A stretch of DNA of 64,000 bases from Terana coerulea (lineage: Eukaryota; Basidiomycota; Agaricomycetes; Polyporales; Phanerochaetaceae): positions 186,001-250,000 of the forward strand of contig JAKOGH010000685.1 of assembly GCA_024811115.1 (NCBI GenBank), written 5' to 3'. Numbering within the stretch: the stretch's first letter is position 1; each line of letters begins with the position of its first letter. This document shows positions 61,693 to 64,000 of the stretch, piece by piece. The translations under genes and the position numbers were made by a program. The notes under the pieces are model-generated. The model worked only from the letters and a program-made list of their open reading frames with translations. It made no database searches and was not told where the DNA came from.

Positions 61693-64000
61693 ATGACCTC
61701 GGTCTGCACTGGGCTGCAGGCTCGTATGCCTTCTCAGATCGAGGATGCAAGTCGCCCCAACCGCCAAAGGTCGAACACAACATTTGGCGCGTTTACATGG
61801 CGTCGTGGAAGAACAGATACGGTCGCTGCCGCGCCTCCTCCCGAGCCAACCGTGCCCTTGTCCCTCGATGCGCTCATTGAGGCATTGACCCCTCCTGCGG
61901 TGCCGTCCATCCATCATGCACGACAGCTGGCAGCAGTGCTAGCCACACATTCGCCGCCGCCTCGGCTGGCGACCGTTAGCCCGGTTCTTGCTGGACTGTG
62001 CGCTCCAGATTCTCCCACTTCGCTCCAGGCCGCCGGCTTCGACATCCTCGCTGCGTACTGGGAGAACCCCGCTTCCTCTGTGCTGACCACCAGCGACCGA
62101 TTGACGTGTTTCTCACTCTTCATGGACTTGTCGATACCTTGGGCACCGGATCTCTGGGAGTCGCGGTTCAGGGCTTTGGTCGCACTCATCCATTCCGGGG
62201 TTGAGACTGCTGGAATAGAGCAAGCCTTGCTAAGAGTGATACGGTCATGGATAGAAGGGGCATTTTCAGGGCTTCTTAGTGAGGCGGTCACAGCTGAAGA
62301 AAGTGCAGAGCGGCGGAGGAGCGTGGAGGTCATAAGTTCCCTTCTGTTGTCTCTGGTCGAACGAGCCGAATTCGTCTCTCGAATAGAAGAAACCGACACG
62401 GGATCTATCGTTCAGCTCTTTGGGAACTTGATCGACTGGTCTTTGGACGCTATCCCGAGCTCTACGAGTGGTCCATCGTCACCGTACCCTGATGTCATAA
62501 TCAGTCCGACCCCGGCATCACGTATTCCATTGAAGCACCGACGCCAGCCTTCCGCGGTCTCTGTACCACAAGCAACCAACACGCACACCCCTATGGATGT
62601 GGCAGTGGAGACATATCTCAACTACTTGGCAATCAGGTTGAAAGCTATTGCTCCTGTGCATCTGCAGGCCATTCTATCCCATCTATTCAGGGCTCTTGCT
62701 CACTTTGCGTCTCCTCTTCCTCGGCTATCCCTCCAGCAGGGAGACGACCACCAGAATGACATCGAGCGCCGAATCATGGAAGTCCTCGACTCGCTTGTAA
62801 CGGGGCCGTACTCCGCGAGCTGCACGGTGACCCTCAAGTATCACCTGTATCCCGATACCGAACACGAGGATGTATTGAACTCCGCTCGCACATCCCTAGG
62901 TGCCCTGCGCACACTGCGTGCTTCTGTACGACGGGTTCTCCTTGCGCGGCTCGCGAGGGCGTACATTTCCCGGACCAATTCCGTAAGCTATACGCCCGCC
63001 GGTGCTCCAGGAACCTTCGAAATAGACCACAAGCTCTTGGATCGAGCATGGGCCAAGGACGACATAGCCACATGGGACCTCAACCGCTTCCGCAGCGTAC
63101 TGTGCCGAGCCATACAAGAGTGGCTCGACTTGGCTGAAACCATCGAGCCAAGTTTGCGATATCCATGCGAGCTGTTGCTCAGTGAAATTGCCGGTATATT
63201 GAAGGATATCACGCAGGCGTTTGATGAGATTGGGGATGAGCTAGACTACGAAGAGGTTGAGGCTGTGGGAGAGGTGCTAAAAGAGCTGACTACGTATATA
63301 CGGCTGCAAAGGTGCGCAAATCCTTTGTTCGCGCTCTCTTCTTGAAGCTGAGAACCTTTGTAGGTATGCGGACGGAACTCCCGTGAAGATAGCCCTATCT
63401 CAGGCGGATATATCCACTACATTCCTTTCGACGCTGTCCGGCTCTGCTTGCTCAGGACCTCATGGTGACGCCGCTGCACACAGTGCTCCCATCAGTCATT
63501 TTGTCGATAGTGGAGCATATTCCCGACGCAGACACAGCACATCTTGTCGCCAACATGTCCGACCGACAGGCGTTTTCGCCCACGACACCGTCCTGGCTAG
63601 ACAACTGGCGTCTTGTATTGTCTATCGTCGACCTACACAGTGAGCATCGGTCTTCAACCAGGAGACTTGCCATGGATGTCTTGCAGTCTGTTTGGCAGTT
63701 TGTCAAGGACATTGCGGTGTATCGGCGACCCCTTGCAGCACTTGTATTCGACATCTGGCGGGAGCAGTGTATGAATCTGAAAGATGAACAGACGGCAATT
63801 ATCATATGGCGTGTCCTCGGCGACGAGATTGTTCTACGAAACTTGGAAGATGTGGACTCCGCAGCCATTGACACGGTAGGCGCGGGTGAAGTACATAGGC
63901 TGGAATCCTCGGCAGAGAACGAGTCCGACACTGTCGCCGACGATATCATAGCGTTCCTCACGTCTGTCGCCTCCGAGCCTCAGTCTCAAGAAGAGGAATG
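61693..64000 (+). CDS. HEAT-like protein, candidate tuberin (TSC2-like), 3' end outside the window
   Basis: A long helical reading from an ATG at 61693 or, in the same frame, at 61726 (MPSQIEDASRPNRQRSNTTF). Helical units follow: AVPSIHHARQLAAVLATHSP, GFDILAAYWENPASSVLTTS, SLFMDLSIPWAPDLWESRF, MDVAVETYLNYLAIRLKAIA and HLQAILSHLFRALAHFASPL. An intron lies near 63312-63363, then YADGTPVKIALSQADISTTF. At TT 63448-63449 one T seems surplus. Beyond it the frame runs DLMVTPLHTVLPSVILSIVE and LAALVFDIWREQCMNLKDEQ to the window edge. The helical solenoid, length and motif order fit the N-terminal tuberin domain of TSC2, but the diagnostic Rap/Ran-GAP domain would lie outside the window, so the name is tentative. 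Confidence 0.6.

Overview
The window reads as nuclear DNA from a filamentous basidiomycete, most likely an Agaricomycete. Genes on both strands are interrupted by many 50-60 nt GT-AG introns with CTNAY-like branch points. Base composition ranges from about 50% GC to very GC-rich, and the gene content (Nup192, Laa1/HEATR5, Kar2/BiP, Ubc7, NatC Naa30, eIF2D/Tma64, Sft2) is eukaryotic housekeeping mixed with lineage-restricted families. Nothing suggests bacteria, plasmid, phage or CRISPR.

Layout. 0-2 kb: decayed 3' part of a SPRY/F-box-like gene (copy C). 2.3-3.7 kb (-): aldo-keto reductase. 3.7-6.6 kb: gene-poor, partly very GC-rich. 6.6-10.6 kb (+): GC-rich RanBP2-type zinc-finger gene. 10.6-13.4 kb: gene-poor, with two tandem duplications. 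13.4-15.5 kb (+): SPRY/F-box-like copy B. 15.5-18.2 kb: gene-poor. 18.2-21.9 kb (+): large protein of unknown function. 22.2-24.6 kb (-): TMA64/eIF2D. 24.9-27.2 kb (-): tandem pair of related unknown genes. 28.0-34.8 kb (+): NUP192. 35.1-35.9 kb (-): SFT2. 36.8-39.2 kb (-): SPRY/F-box-like copy A, the most complete. 40.1-41.2 kb (+): NAA30. 41.8-44.1 kb (+): KAR2. 44.5-45.5 kb (-): UBC7, divergent from LAA1 (45.8-52.8 kb, +). 53.0-56.0 kb (-): VHS-GAT protein. 56.3-58.4 kb (-): GH3 beta-N-acetylglucosaminidase. 58.7-61.1 kb (+): two unrecognised genes. 61.7 kb to the end (+): HEAT-like protein, candidate tuberin, cut by the window edge.

Two themes stand out. First, three members of one family that joins an N-terminal SPRY domain to an F-box/LRR-like region and a conserved C-terminal domain lie within 40 kb. 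They share a phase-1 intron, and they range from apparently complete to heavily decayed. They look like substrate-receptor genes for SCF-type ubiquitin ligases under birth-and-death evolution. Second, nearly every long conserved gene (KAR2, NUP192, UBC7, TMA64, GH3 and others) carries single-base insertions or deletions, mostly in short homopolymers. In genes that should be essential this is best explained by residual sequencing error, so frameshifts in this window cannot by themselves be taken as pseudogenization.

Functionally, the right half is rich in membrane-traffic and ER-quality-control genes (SFT2, KAR2, UBC7, LAA1, VHS-GAT). KAR2 has two ACGTGG-type boxes just upstream of a TATA box, consistent with control by the unfolded protein response.
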